Below, piece after piece: positions 49,096-57,324 of a stretch of 57,324 nt of DNA. The DNA is from Bacteroidales bacterium UBA1035. Lineage in GTDB: Bacteria > Bacteroidota > Bacteroidia > Bacteroidales > Dysgonomonadaceae. The notes under the pieces were generated by a model. That model did no database searches, had not been told where the DNA came from, and saw only the letters and a list, made by a program, of their open reading frames with translations. The stretch spans positions 1-57,324 of the forward strand of contig DCEG01000046.1 of the NCBI GenBank assembly GCA_002316835.1, written 5' to 3'. The first letter of the stretch is position 1. Every line of letters begins with the position of its first letter. A program made the position numbers and the translations under genes.

Positions 49096-50247
49096 ATGGC
49101 AGCGAAAAGAGATTATTACGAAATTCTGGAGGTTTCCAAATCGGCATCGGCCGAAGAGATTAAAAAGGCATATCGCAAAAAAGCCATTCAGTATCACCCC
49201 GACAAAAATCCGGGAGATCATACTGCTGAAGAGAAATTCAAGGAAGCAGCCGAAGCATACGAAGTATTGAGCGACCAAAACAAACGTGCCCGCTACGACC
49301 AATTTGGCCATGCCGGAGTCGGCGGTGCCGCCGGAGGCGGTTTTGGTGGTGGAGGCATGTCCATGGAGGATATTTTCTCGCAATTCGGTGATATTTTCGG
49401 AGGGCATTTCGGAGGATTTGGTGGTTTTGGAGGATTCGGCAGAACGGGGAGGCGTACAAACCGTGGCTCTGATCTTCGGGTAAAAGTGAAACTTAACCTG
49501 AAAGAAATTCTCAACGGAGTTGAAAAGAAAATAAAAGTAAAAAAATATGTGGCTTGTTCGCCTTGTAACGGCAATGGATCGGAAAATGGCAATTCGGTAG
49601 CTAACTGTTCAACCTGTAACGGAAGCGGTATGGTAACTCGGGTTGCAAATACTATTCTTGGTCAAATGCAAACCACTACAACATGTCCTACATGTAATGG
49701 AGAAGGTAAAACTATAACTAAAAAATGTGCTCATTGTAACGGTGACGGAATAGTTCACGATGAGGAAGTGATTTCAATCAAAATTCCTGCCGGCGTAGAA
49801 GAAGGAATGCAGTTGTCTATGTCAGGGAAAGGGAGTGCTGCCCGTCGAGGAGGTATCAACGGCGATTTGCTAATCCTTGTGGAAGAGGAAGAAGATCCTG
49901 ATCTGATCAGAGATCATAACGACGTGATTTATAATCTTTTTATTAGTTTCCCTACAGCTGCATTAGGTGGAACAGTAGAGGTTCCAACCATAGAAGGAGT
50001 TGCAAAAGTGAAGATTGATCCGGGAACACAGCCGGGTAAAGTTCTGCGTTTGCGTAATAAGGGGCTGCCAACTATAAACGGCTATGGTACCGGTGATGAA
50101 TTAATAAATGTAAACGTTTATATCCCTGAAAATTTGAGCGATACTGAAAAGAAGAAGATAGAAGAAATGCACAAATCAGCCAATTTTACACCTTCAAAAT
50201 CGGCAAAAAAGAACGTTTTTACTAAATTCAAAAAGATGTTTGATTAA
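49096..50247 (+). CDS. dnaJ: Chaperone DnaJ
   Basis: Co-chaperone that stimulates DnaK ATPase and delivers substrates. The J domain (1-70) has the HPD motif in YHPDKNPGD. A Gly/Phe-rich region follows (about 76-115, GGFGGFGGFGRTG). The zinc-binding region has four CxxCxGxG repeats: CSPCNGNG, CSTCNGSG, CPTCNGEG and CAHCNGDG. The C-terminal substrate and dimerisation domains end near KKMFD. At 383 aa it is complete. It follows grpE after 1 base and precedes a terminator. Confidence 0.97.
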   Translation: MAAKRDYYEILEVSKSASAEEIKKAYRKKAIQYHPDKNPGDHTAEEKFKEAAEAYEVLSDQNKRARYDQFGHAGVGGAAGGGFGGGGMSMEDIFSQFGDIFGGHFGGFGGFGGFGRTGRRTNRGSDLRVKVKLNLKEILNGVEKKIKVKKYVACSPCNGNGSENGNSVANCSTCNGSGMVTRVANTILGQMQTTTTCPTCNGEGKTITKKCAHCNGDGIVHDEEVISIKIPAGVEEGMQLSMSGKGSAARRGGINGDLLILVEEEEDPDLIRDHNDVIYNLFISFPTAALGGTVEVPTIEGVAKVKIDPGTQPGKVLRLRNKGLPTINGYGTGDELINVNVYIPENLSDTEKKKIEEMHKSANFTPSKSAKKNVFTKFKKMFD

Positions 50248-50268
50248 AACCACATAATTTTCAAGTGT

Positions 50269-50307
50269 AAATAGCGGCAAATTTCGGTTTGACCGCTATT
50301 TTTGTTT
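50269..50307 (+). terminator. Rho-independent terminator of grpE-dnaJ
   Basis: A 9-bp stem AAATAGCGG/CCGCTATTT has a 15-base loop, followed by TTGTTTT. It begins 21 bases after the dnaJ stop. Confidence 0.8.
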
Positions 50308-50463
50308 TAGATGAATTTCACTGGGCTCAGTCGATACAAATTAAGATATTTTGTTAAATTAGCTTTAAATTATCATGAATGTTGCAAATTATGTTTTAAA
50401 ACGCAACTTAATTAAAACTTTTTTTATTCTTTTGCCAACATAAATAAAAACACAGCACAAAAT

Positions 50464-52371
50464 ATGAGTAGTTATTCAATTAAGTCCCTGGAGCATTATT
50501 TCAAGGTTTACAGACGTTCGGTTCAAAAACCAAAAAAATTCTGGTCAAAAATTGCCGAAAAAAATTTCACCTGGTACCAGAAATGGGATAAAGTGTTAGA
50601 GTATGACATGCAAAAGGCAGAATTTACCTGGTTTAAAAATGCAAAAGTTAATATTACCAAGAACTGTATCGATCGTCATTTGGCCAAAAATGGAGATAAG
50701 AATGCTATAATTTTTGAACCAAATGATCCAAATGAGGCTCCGAAATACTATACATATAATCAACTTTATGCCGAAGTCTCCAAAATGGCGAATGTACTCA
50801 GGGACTTTGGTGTCAAAAAAGGAGACAGGGTGTGTATTTATCTGCCAATGATTCCGGAGCTCGCTTTCAGCGTACTGGCATGCGCCCGCATTGGAGCCAT
50901 TCATTCTGTGGTGTTTGGCGGATTTTCAGCTAATGCACTCTCATCTCGCATTAATGATTCTACATGCAAATTATTAATTACTGCCGATGGTGGGTTCAGG
51001 GGAACTAAAACAATAGATTTGAAAAGAATTGCTGACGATTCTCTTGAAAAATCTCCAAGCGTGGAAAAAGTGCTGGTTGTGAAACGCACTCATCAACCTG
51101 TAAAAATGAAAAAGGGGCGCGATTTTTGGTTGCAGCCGCTTATGGATGACGCCCCATCTACAAGTATTGCGGAAATTATGGATGCCGAAGATCCGCTGTT
51201 TATCCTTTATACATCAGGGTCAACAGGTAAACCTAAAGGAATGGTGCATACAACAGCGGGATACATGGTTTTTACTGCTTATACATTTAAGAATGTTTTT
51301 AATTATCAGCAGGGTGATATCTATTGGTGTACAGCAGATATTGGTTGGGTCACGGGACATTCATATATAGTTTACGGACCGCTTCTTAATGGTGCCACAA
51401 CAATTATTTTTGAAGGAATTCCTTCATATCCCACACACAGCAGATTCTGGGAAGTAATTGAAAAACACAAGGTCAATCAATTCTATACGGCGCCAACAGC
51501 TATCCGGTCATTGGCAAAAGAGAAGATCGAATATGTTCAGCCCTTCCAACTAAAATCGCTCAAAGTAATTGGTTCGGTAGGAGAACCGATTAATGAAGAG
51601 GCATGGCATTGGTACAACGATCATGTAGGCGGCAAAAAATGTCCGTTGGTGGACACATGGTGGCAAACCGAAACCGGTGGTATAATAATTTCGGCCATTC
51701 CATTTGTAACGCCAACCAAGCCCACTTATGCTTCCTTACCGTTTCCGGGAATTAAGCCTGTATTAATGGATGAATTAAGAAATGAGATTTTAGAGAATCA
51801 GAAAATTGGAAATCTCTGTATCGAATTTCCCTGGCCGGGGATTGCCAGAAGCATCTGGGGAGATCATCAACGTTATATCGATACATACTTTACAACTTTT
51901 CCCGGAAAATATTTCTCAGGCGATGGTGCGCTACGTGACGAAGTTGGTTATTATCGTATTACGGGTCGGGTAGATGATGTGATCATTGTCTCAGGGCATA
52001 ATCTAGGAACAGCACCTATTGAAGATGTAATAAATGAACATCAGTTTGTGGCTGAAAGTGCTATCGTGGGCTATCCGCACGAAATTAAAGGAAATGCACT
52101 TTACGGATTTGTAGTATTGAAAGAAACAGGCGAGTGGCGTATTAAAGATAATCTCGTAAAAGAAATAAACCAGCTTATTTCCGATCAGATCGGAGCGATC
52201 GCCAAGTTGGATAAGATTCAGTTTGTTAGCGGATTGCCGAAAACCCGTTCGGGAAAGATTATGCGCCGTATCCTGCGAAAAATAGCTGAAGGAGATGATT
52301 CCGATTTTGGAGACGTAACTACCTTATTGAATCCGGAAATTGTGGAGGAGATAAAGGAAGGACGGATATAG
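50464..52371 (+). CDS. acs: Acetyl-CoA synthetase
   Basis: Makes acetyl-CoA from acetate, ATP and CoA through an acetyl-AMP intermediate. The start region ACS-like FKVYRRSVQKPKKFW and the A3 motif YTSGSTGKPKG (about 249-259) are present. Further: CTADIGWVTGHSYIVYGPL, TWWQTETGG, the A8 hinge YRITGRVDDVIIVSGHNLGT and the A10 Lys598 in PKTRSGKIMRR, the usual site of acetylation control. At 635 aa it matches Acs. The promoter is not clear (a one-mismatch TTCTTTTG at 50427-50434). It is convergent with the PII-like gene. Confidence 0.96.
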   Translation: MSSYSIKSLEHYFKVYRRSVQKPKKFWSKIAEKNFTWYQKWDKVLEYDMQKAEFTWFKNAKVNITKNCIDRHLAKNGDKNAIIFEPNDPNEAPKYYTYNQLYAEVSKMANVLRDFGVKKGDRVCIYLPMIPELAFSVLACARIGAIHSVVFGGFSANALSSRINDSTCKLLITADGGFRGTKTIDLKRIADDSLEKSPSVEKVLVVKRTHQPVKMKKGRDFWLQPLMDDAPSTSIAEIMDAEDPLFILYTSGSTGKPKGMVHTTAGYMVFTAYTFKNVFNYQQGDIYWCTADIGWVTGHSYIVYGPLLNGATTIIFEGIPSYPTHSRFWEVIEKHKVNQFYTAPTAIRSLAKEKIEYVQPFQLKSLKVIGSVGEPINEEAWHWYNDHVGGKKCPLVDTWWQTETGGIIISAIPFVTPTKPTYASLPFPGIKPVLMDELRNEILENQKIGNLCIEFPWPGIARSIWGDHQRYIDTYFTTFPGKYFSGDGALRDEVGYYRITGRVDDVIIVSGHNLGTAPIEDVINEHQFVAESAIVGYPHEIKGNALYGFVVLKETGEWRIKDNLVKEINQLISDQIGAIAKLDKIQFVSGLPKTRSGKIMRRILRKIAEGDDSDFGDVTTLLNPEIVEEIKEGRI

Positions 52372-52375
52372 AAAA

Positions 52376-52400
52376 AAGGAGCGAAAAATTATCGCTCCTT
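52376..52400 (-). terminator. Terminator of the PII-like gene, shared with the acs end
   Basis: A perfect 9-bp stem AAGGAGCGA/TCGCTCCTT has a 7-base loop. On the minus strand it runs into TTTT, so it terminates the small gene at 52430; it may also slow acs transcripts. Confidence 0.8.
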
Positions 52401-52429
52401 GCCGTATCGTTTTATCAGGATGTTAAAAA

Positions 52430-52747
52430 CTATTCAACGCTTTTGACTTCCAAATACGTATGTACGTTCCACGCAAACAGGGCTATCAACTCGCCGTTGT
52501 TGAATGCGGATCGGTTCATCTGTTTTACTTTTTCGATGAATGAAGATACTTTTCGGGTGTCGCTTTCCTGGATAAATATGGCGGAATTATAGCTGGGCCA
52601 AACGGCCGTGTTTAGCCGCGGCAAACTATAATTGCTTTTGGCCGTCACCTGTTCTATTACCTGATAATCGGTAAATTTATTTTCATCGAGCAAATTTGTT
52701 ATTGCCTCTAACATGCTCACGTTGCATGTAATATATATAAATTCCAT
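52430..52747 (-). CDS. Small PII-like protein
   Basis: A 105-aa soluble protein. The pattern of an opening beta strand (MEFIYITCNVSMLEAITNLL), a TDYQVIEQV strand, a loop and a second beta-alpha unit (AIFIQESDTRKVSSFIEKVKQMNR) resembles PII-like signalling proteins (DUF3240-like), which in Bacteroidetes often lie beside RND pumps. The fold call is weak and based on pattern alone. It is 335 bases downstream of the RND pump gene on the same strand, and a terminator follows. Confidence 0.6.
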   Translation of the reverse strand: MEFIYITCNVSMLEAITNLLDENKFTDYQVIEQVTAKSNYSLPRLNTAVWPSYNSAIFIQESDTRKVSSFIEKVKQMNRSAFNNGELIALFAWNVHTYLEVKSVE

Positions 52748-53082
52748 TTTATTTTATTTTTGTTGTACTTATAGTAAAGATAATCGATTTCAAAAACCGT
52801 TACGCCGGCAGATGGATTTCGCAGTTATCGATATTCCTATCTTGATTAAAAGAGAAAGGAGAAGCTACCATCCTGTTCTCGAGGACGGTACACGGACTCG
52901 AATGATCGACAATAAAAAGAGACTACAAACTTAGAAACTACTTTTCTCATCCGGCTTCTTCCTTTCTCATTATTATAATGTATTCTCAAATAGCAGGTTG
53001 TTGCGCTGATAAATTTCAGATAAAATCATATACTGTAAATTAGTTGATAAATGTCCAACGTAAAATCCCTGATATCTGTTAG
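52748..53082. other. 335-base intergenic stretch between PII-like gene and RND pump
   Basis: No convincing gene, RNA or repeat was seen. A short open frame in the plus direction (52713-52934) has no ribosome site or family. A stretch with tRNA T-arm-like letters was considered and rejected. Confidence 0.6.
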
Positions 53083-56000
53083 TTAATTATTTTCTAATTT
53101 TTTTCTCCTTGCAGCGATTCGGTCTTTTGTCAATGTACGGTTATAAAGTGCCGTGTACATGGCGGGAACTAAGAACAGTGTAACCAAAGTAGATATCATT
53201 AATTCGCCAATAATGGTAATTCCGAGCGGAGAATACATTTCGCGTCCCATACCGCCGCTAATTGCCATGGGGAACATACCGAGAATGGTGGTGAGCGAAG
53301 TCATTAACACGGGGCGCAAGCGTGAGCGTCCGGCTTCCATCACGGCATCGCGAAGCGAGTAATTGCGTTTGCGCAACATATTAATATAGTCCACCAGCAC
53401 GATACCGTTGTTTACCACAATACCTACCAGCATAATCAGTCCTATAAACGTGGTAACGCTCAGCGTTATTCCGGTTAAGAAGAATGCCCAAATTACACCC
53501 ACCAATGTAAAGGGAATAGCAAACAGAATGATGAAAGGGTCTTTAAACGATTCAAATTGAGCCGCCATAACCATGTACACCAACACTATGCCAAGAAAGA
53601 AAATCAAGTACAATGAGCTGAACGATGAGCTTTGGTCATCTACCTGTCCGCCGATTTCAACCGACACGCCTTCGGGTATTTCGGTATCGTCTATCATTTT
53701 TTGAGCAATTTTGGTAGCATCGCCCAATGACACGTTATTCAGGTTGGCAGTGGCTTTTAAGTACCGTTGTTGTGTCTGGCGTTGTATTTCCAACGGACCC
53801 AAACTTTCCACGATATTGGCAATTGACGACAGCGGAATTTGTTGTCCCAATAAATTGGTAACCTGCATCTCTTTCAGTTTATTCACTTCGTTGCGGTATT
53901 CCGGCGCGTATTGCACCACGATGCCGTAATCGTTGCCTTCTTCGGAAAAATTGCCCGATTCCGCGCCATAAAGGTTTTGCCGTACCTGCATGCCTACCAT
54001 GGCCGTATTGAGCGCCATTTGCGATGCTTTTTCCTTATCTACGATTACTTGCACTTCCAATTTTCCGGGGTCGATGGTGGTTGCCACATCCATGAATGCT
54101 TCCTCGGCCTGCATTTTTTCCTGAAACGTGGCCGTTACGGTGTTCATGATGTTAAAATCATTTCCCGAAACAATAATTTCAATGGGGCGTTTGTTCCCCG
54201 TGATGGCTGCCGCCAACGCGCTACCTCCCTGCACGCGACTTTTTTCTATTTGTGGTATATTTTCCACTCTATCTCTGATAGCAGCGGCAATCTCGGCTGC
54301 CGTTCGGTTTCGCTTATCGGGAGGTGTAAGGTGGCAAAGCACTGTTCCCACGTTTTTTCCTTCTTTAAATCCCACGGTGGTAAGAGCACCTGTTTTTGTT
54401 TGTCCGGAAATGGAAACGGCGGCATTTTCGGCAATTTCGGGTATATCTTCTAACATGATTTGCAGAATCTGCTGGCTGATGCTGTCGGTTTGTTGAGCGC
54501 TGGTGCCCACCTCCGTTTCAAATACCACGGAAACCGTTCCGGCATCGAAGTCGGGGATGTAATCGGTACCGATATTTTTCCCGATAATCAGGGTAACGGC
54601 AAATATGCCAAAAGCAATGATTATGGTAAAACTCTTGTGGAAAACAACCCAGCCCAACATCACTTTGTATCCGTTTTCGATTTTATTAATTACTTTTTCG
54701 CTGGCTGTATAAAATTTGGAACGACGTTGTTTTTTGCCGTCCCGACGCACCTCTTTCAGTAATTTTGAGGAAAGCATCGGAGTGAGTGTCAGTGCCGTAA
54801 ACAGCGATACAATCAAACAAACCGATGTCAATATGGCCAACTGTTTGAACATGATACCCACGATTCCGCCCATGAAAAGCATCGGCAGGAAAACCACCAG
54901 CGTGGTGGCGGTAGAAGCAGCAATGGCCATACCCATTTCCAATGCGCCAAAAATGGCTGCTTGTTTGGGTTTAGAACCTTTTTCGATGTGCTGGGTTATG
55001 TTTTCCAACACCACAATGGCATTGTCCACCACCATGCCAATAGCGATTACCAGCGCCATAAGCGAGAAGATGTTGATGGTGTATCCCATGATATACATGG
55101 CGATAAACGCGCTGATAAGCGATACGGGCATGGTTACGAATATTATCAGACTCGATTTCCATTCGCGCAAGAACATCAGTACCACCAGCGTAACAAATAT
55201 CAACGCATACCAGATGGAGGAGGTGAGGTTGTTAACCGATTGGATAACAATTTCGTCGGAGCTGATCACCTCGTGAACCCGAATATCGGACGGAAGCGTT
55301 TTCTCTATCTCTTTCATCTTTGTTCTTACGGCGTTCACTACATCTACGGTGTTGCTTCCTGATTGCTTTTGTATCATCAGTGCCACACCTTCGCCCATAT
55401 TGTTGCGGGCAAACGCATCTTTTTCCATAAAGGTATCCTCAATTACGGCTACGTCTTTGAGTTTGATTACTTGTCCGTTGAATGCCTTAAGAACAGTGTT
55501 TCCAATCTCCTCAACCGTCTCGAATTTTCCCGGCACACGTACCGAGAAATCGTAAATGCCCATATTTATATTTCCGGACGGCACGCTAATGTTGTTTGCC
55601 TGGAGCATGGTGGAAATGGTGGAAGTAGACAAACCGTAAGCCGACAGTTGTTGCGGGTTTACGCTCACTTTTATCTCACGTTCGGGCTGGCCCAGGTACA
55701 CAACGGTTCCAACGCCATCCACTTTACGAAGCACTGTGGCAATTTCTTCTTCTATAATGTTTTCGATGCCGTTGTAATTAACGTCGGCATTTACGGCATA
55801 CGCGAGCACGGGCATCATCGATGAATTTATTTTGTAAATAACAGGTTGATGCGCTGCTTGCGGCAATTTAGTTTTTGCCAGTTCAATGAGGTCGCGAACG
55901 TTGTTTGTAGCGGAAGTTACGTCGCTTCCCCAGTTGTAACTTAGTTGAATGAAAGATACATTCTCTTTGGATGTCGATTTTATTTCGGTCAGGTGTTCGG

Positions 56001-56220
56001 CTGCCGATAATGTGGTTTCCAGCGGTTTGGTAACCTGTTCTTCCACTTCGTTTGCCGAAGCACCCGGATAGATGGTGATGACGGTTACCGAAGGAAATTC
56101 CATTTCGGGCATGATGTCCAATGGAAGCATTTTCAGCGATACCACGCCCAACATCATGATGGCTAAAAACAGCATCAAGGTGGCTACAGGCCTCTTTACG
56201 CTTATTTCGGGTAATTTCAT
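53083..56220 (-). CDS. RND multidrug efflux permease (HAE1 family)
   Basis: Inner-membrane proton-driven pump of 1045 aa. Twelve membrane helices and two large periplasmic loops are visible. The start EISVKRPVATLMLFLAIMMLG is typical. The helix-4 motif reads MVVDNAIVVLENI: the first proton-relay Asp (Asp407 of AcrB) is kept but the second position is Asn, as in the SwrC/YerP-like branch. Other motifs: VITIYPGASANEVE (early periplasmic), GTVSVVFETEVG and the helix-10 GIVVNNGIVLVDYI. The gene follows the membrane fusion protein gene by 55 bases. No TolC-like partner is in this operon. Confidence 0.95.
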   Translation of the reverse strand: MKLPEISVKRPVATLMLFLAIMMLGVVSLKMLPLDIMPEMEFPSVTVITIYPGASANEVEEQVTKPLETTLSAAEHLTEIKSTSKENVSFIQLSYNWGSDVTSATNNVRDLIELAKTKLPQAAHQPVIYKINSSMMPVLAYAVNADVNYNGIENIIEEEIATVLRKVDGVGTVVYLGQPEREIKVSVNPQQLSAYGLSTSTISTMLQANNISVPSGNINMGIYDFSVRVPGKFETVEEIGNTVLKAFNGQVIKLKDVAVIEDTFMEKDAFARNNMGEGVALMIQKQSGSNTVDVVNAVRTKMKEIEKTLPSDIRVHEVISSDEIVIQSVNNLTSSIWYALIFVTLVVLMFLREWKSSLIIFVTMPVSLISAFIAMYIMGYTINIFSLMALVIAIGMVVDNAIVVLENITQHIEKGSKPKQAAIFGALEMGMAIAASTATTLVVFLPMLFMGGIVGIMFKQLAILTSVCLIVSLFTALTLTPMLSSKLLKEVRRDGKKQRRSKFYTASEKVINKIENGYKVMLGWVVFHKSFTIIIAFGIFAVTLIIGKNIGTDYIPDFDAGTVSVVFETEVGTSAQQTDSISQQILQIMLEDIPEIAENAAVSISGQTKTGALTTVGFKEGKNVGTVLCHLTPPDKRNRTAAEIAAAIRDRVENIPQIEKSRVQGGSALAAAITGNKRPIEIIVSGNDFNIMNTVTATFQEKMQAEEAFMDVATTIDPGKLEVQVIVDKEKASQMALNTAMVGMQVRQNLYGAESGNFSEEGNDYGIVVQYAPEYRNEVNKLKEMQVTNLLGQQIPLSSIANIVESLGPLEIQRQTQQRYLKATANLNNVSLGDATKIAQKMIDDTEIPEGVSVEIGGQVDDQSSSFSSLYLIFFLGIVLVYMVMAAQFESFKDPFIILFAIPFTLVGVIWAFFLTGITLSVTTFIGLIMLVGIVVNNGIVLVDYINMLRKRNYSLRDAVMEAGRSRLRPVLMTSLTTILGMFPMAISGGMGREMYSPLGITIIGELMISTLVTLFLVPAMYTALYNRTLTKDRIAARRKKLENN

Positions 56221-56275
56221 ATTATTCTATTTGTTTCGGATTAGGGCTGATATGCCTTATCCGTTGAACTTTAAA

Positions 56276-57324
56276 CTATTTTATTATCTCAATTTTTGAA
56301 TCGTTGTCTAACTTGTTCTTTCCGTCGATAACTACAACCGTGTTTTTATCGAGTTCGGCGATACAGATGAGGTCGTTTCGCGTTTCTCCACGGGTAACTT
56401 TTGTTCTGGTAACGGTGTTATCTGCATTTACGATATAGACAAAGTCTTCTCCCGTTCCCTGTTGCCGGTGTAAGGCGTTGATGGGAATGAACACGCCTGT
56501 GGACGATGGCATTTCGATGGAAGTGCGACAAAACATGCCGGGTTTCAACTTGGCGCCCCTGTTGGGTATGGTTACCTCTACGGTTGAAGTGCGCGTAAGC
56601 GGCGATAAAACAGGTGCAATATCGGCTATCTTTCCCGTTACTTTTTCGTGGGATAGGCGTCGAACACCAATTCAACGTGTTGCCCTTTTTGAATGGAATT
56701 GAGTTCCTTCTCGTTTATTTCGATGCTCACTTTCAGTGGGTTTAGCTGCATAAGGGTTACGATGCCGCTTTTCATTTTCAAATCTGAACTTACCGAAGGT
56801 ACAAATGAGAAGTTCTCGCCTTCGTTTACCATGATGTCCACCAACACTCCGCCGAAAGGTGCGGTTATGGAAGTGTTTTTCCGTAACATATCTACCTTGG
56901 TTTGCGATGCATCGAACTTAGCTTTTACGTGGTCGTAGTCCATTACGCTGATGCTGCCTTTTTCTTTCAAACGGCTTATTCTTTCAAAATCTTTTCGGAT
57001 GGCCTCCAACTCAATTTTTGCCTGTATGAGCATTTCATCAGACATTTCGGCAATTACGGCACCTTTGGGTACGAAACTACCTTTGGAATAATTTATTTTT
57101 TCTACGCGTCCGGGAATGGCCGATCCCAGGTTGGCTTCTTTGTTCGCCTCGGCAGTTCCTGTGAAATTCAACACCGGAGCATATTCCATTTCCACCGCTT
57201 TTCTCACGGTTACTTTCACGGCTGCATTTGCATTGGCCGCTGTGTCTTCGGAGTTTGTTTTTTTGCTGCAACCGCTCACAAGAAGTGATAAAAAGCAGGT
57301 TGCATACACCATGTTTTTTTTAAT
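56276..57324 (-). pseudogene. RND membrane fusion protein, interrupted by one-base frameshift
   Basis: Adaptor protein of the RND pump downstream. The 5' part (56638-57312) carries a lipoprotein leader (SLLVSGC), lipoyl halves (EANLGSAIPGRVEKINYSKG and SITAPFGGVLVDIMVNEG), a coiled coil and a barrel. It stops in KK-TAA at 56638. In the next frame the protein continues without a break as VTGKIADIAPVLSPLTRT and ends at 56276 (SKIEIIK). The break is at a run of five T's (56642-56646). One extra base there would restore a normal adaptor of about 345 aa. The ATG at 57312 has only a few codons of open frame upstream (IKKN) before the window edge, so the true start may lie outside. Confidence 0.8.

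Noticed and set aside
52885..52910. Letters resembling a tRNA T-arm (GGACTCGAA on the plus strand)
   Set aside because: No complementary stem, anticodon arm or acceptor arm can be built around it.
52713..52934. 73-aa plus-strand open frame
   Set aside because: No ribosome site, odd composition, and it overlaps the start of the PII-like gene.
56638..56650. Programmed -1 frameshift at GAAAAAG before the stop in the RND adaptor
   Set aside because: Not a full dnaX-type slippery site (only five A's and a G in the P-site register), so an indel is more likely.

Overview
The window looks like a chromosomal segment of a Bacteroidales bacterium, possibly near Dysgonomonadaceae/Porphyromonadaceae; that placement is by gene style only and is low confidence. 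Supporting signs are TAnnTTTG-type promoter elements with A-rich leaders, SusC-like lifestyle genes (TonB-dependent receptors, tandem TonB proteins, sialidase), DUF4369 and DUF4494 proteins, GIN-domain proteins, and a radical SAM/lipoprotein pair of a type I know only from Bacteroidetes. I saw no rRNA, tRNA, CRISPR array, insertion sequence or phage module. The region is mostly housekeeping with a few accessory islands.

Layout. 1-4.1 kb (minus): hypothetical protein, polyprenyl synthetase, two tandem TonB proteins, hpt. 4.3-7.4 kb (plus): a redox-dead thioredoxin-like lipoprotein, greA, a HIT protein, a ThuA-like lipoprotein. 7.4-13.7 kb: CPBP protease and coaA (minus), a secreted Asn/Gly/Lys-tailed protein, cytoplasmic alpha-amylase, htpG. 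14-18.3 kb: an ECF sigma factor, a Ca2+/Na+ antiporter, lon. 18.4-21.7 kb (plus): trmN6, a sialidase and a secreted esterase that probably work together on host or environmental glycans. 21.8-28.5 kb (minus): a complete MacAB-TolC-like export operon with two different permeases, followed by a GIN-repeat protein. 28.7-35.8 kb: a TonB-dependent receptor, an exported PCMT, a muropeptide operon (NlpC/P60 hydrolase, Tat-type dipeptide epimerase, DUF418 membrane protein), and a DUF486 protein.

35.8-40.4 kb (minus) is the most interesting stretch. Two small lipoproteins carrying YGVP/YGVR motifs overlap each other and sit directly before a radical SAM/SPASM enzyme. An outer-membrane lipoprotein, nicotinamidase, a HipA-like kinase and DUF3037 follow on the same strand. 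The pair matches the 'rSAM/lipoprotein system' class, whose chemistry is, to my knowledge, undescribed. 40.6-44.4 kb: a divergent TonB-dependent receptor and a basic amino acid antiporter. 44.5-52.4 kb (plus): DUF4494-yggS, DHOD-like-oxyR, an HD-domain protein, grpE-dnaJ, acs. 52.4-57.3 kb (minus): a PII-like small protein, an RND (HAE1) pump, and its membrane fusion protein, which is interrupted by a one-base frameshift and probably starts just outside the window.

Regulatory signals. Many starts are preceded by TAnnTTTG, and most operons end in clear hairpin/U-tract terminators. The upstream regions of htpG and grpE-dnaJ share a 16-base element (15/16 identical), and lon carries a weaker version; this is a candidate heat-shock element not based on CIRCE.
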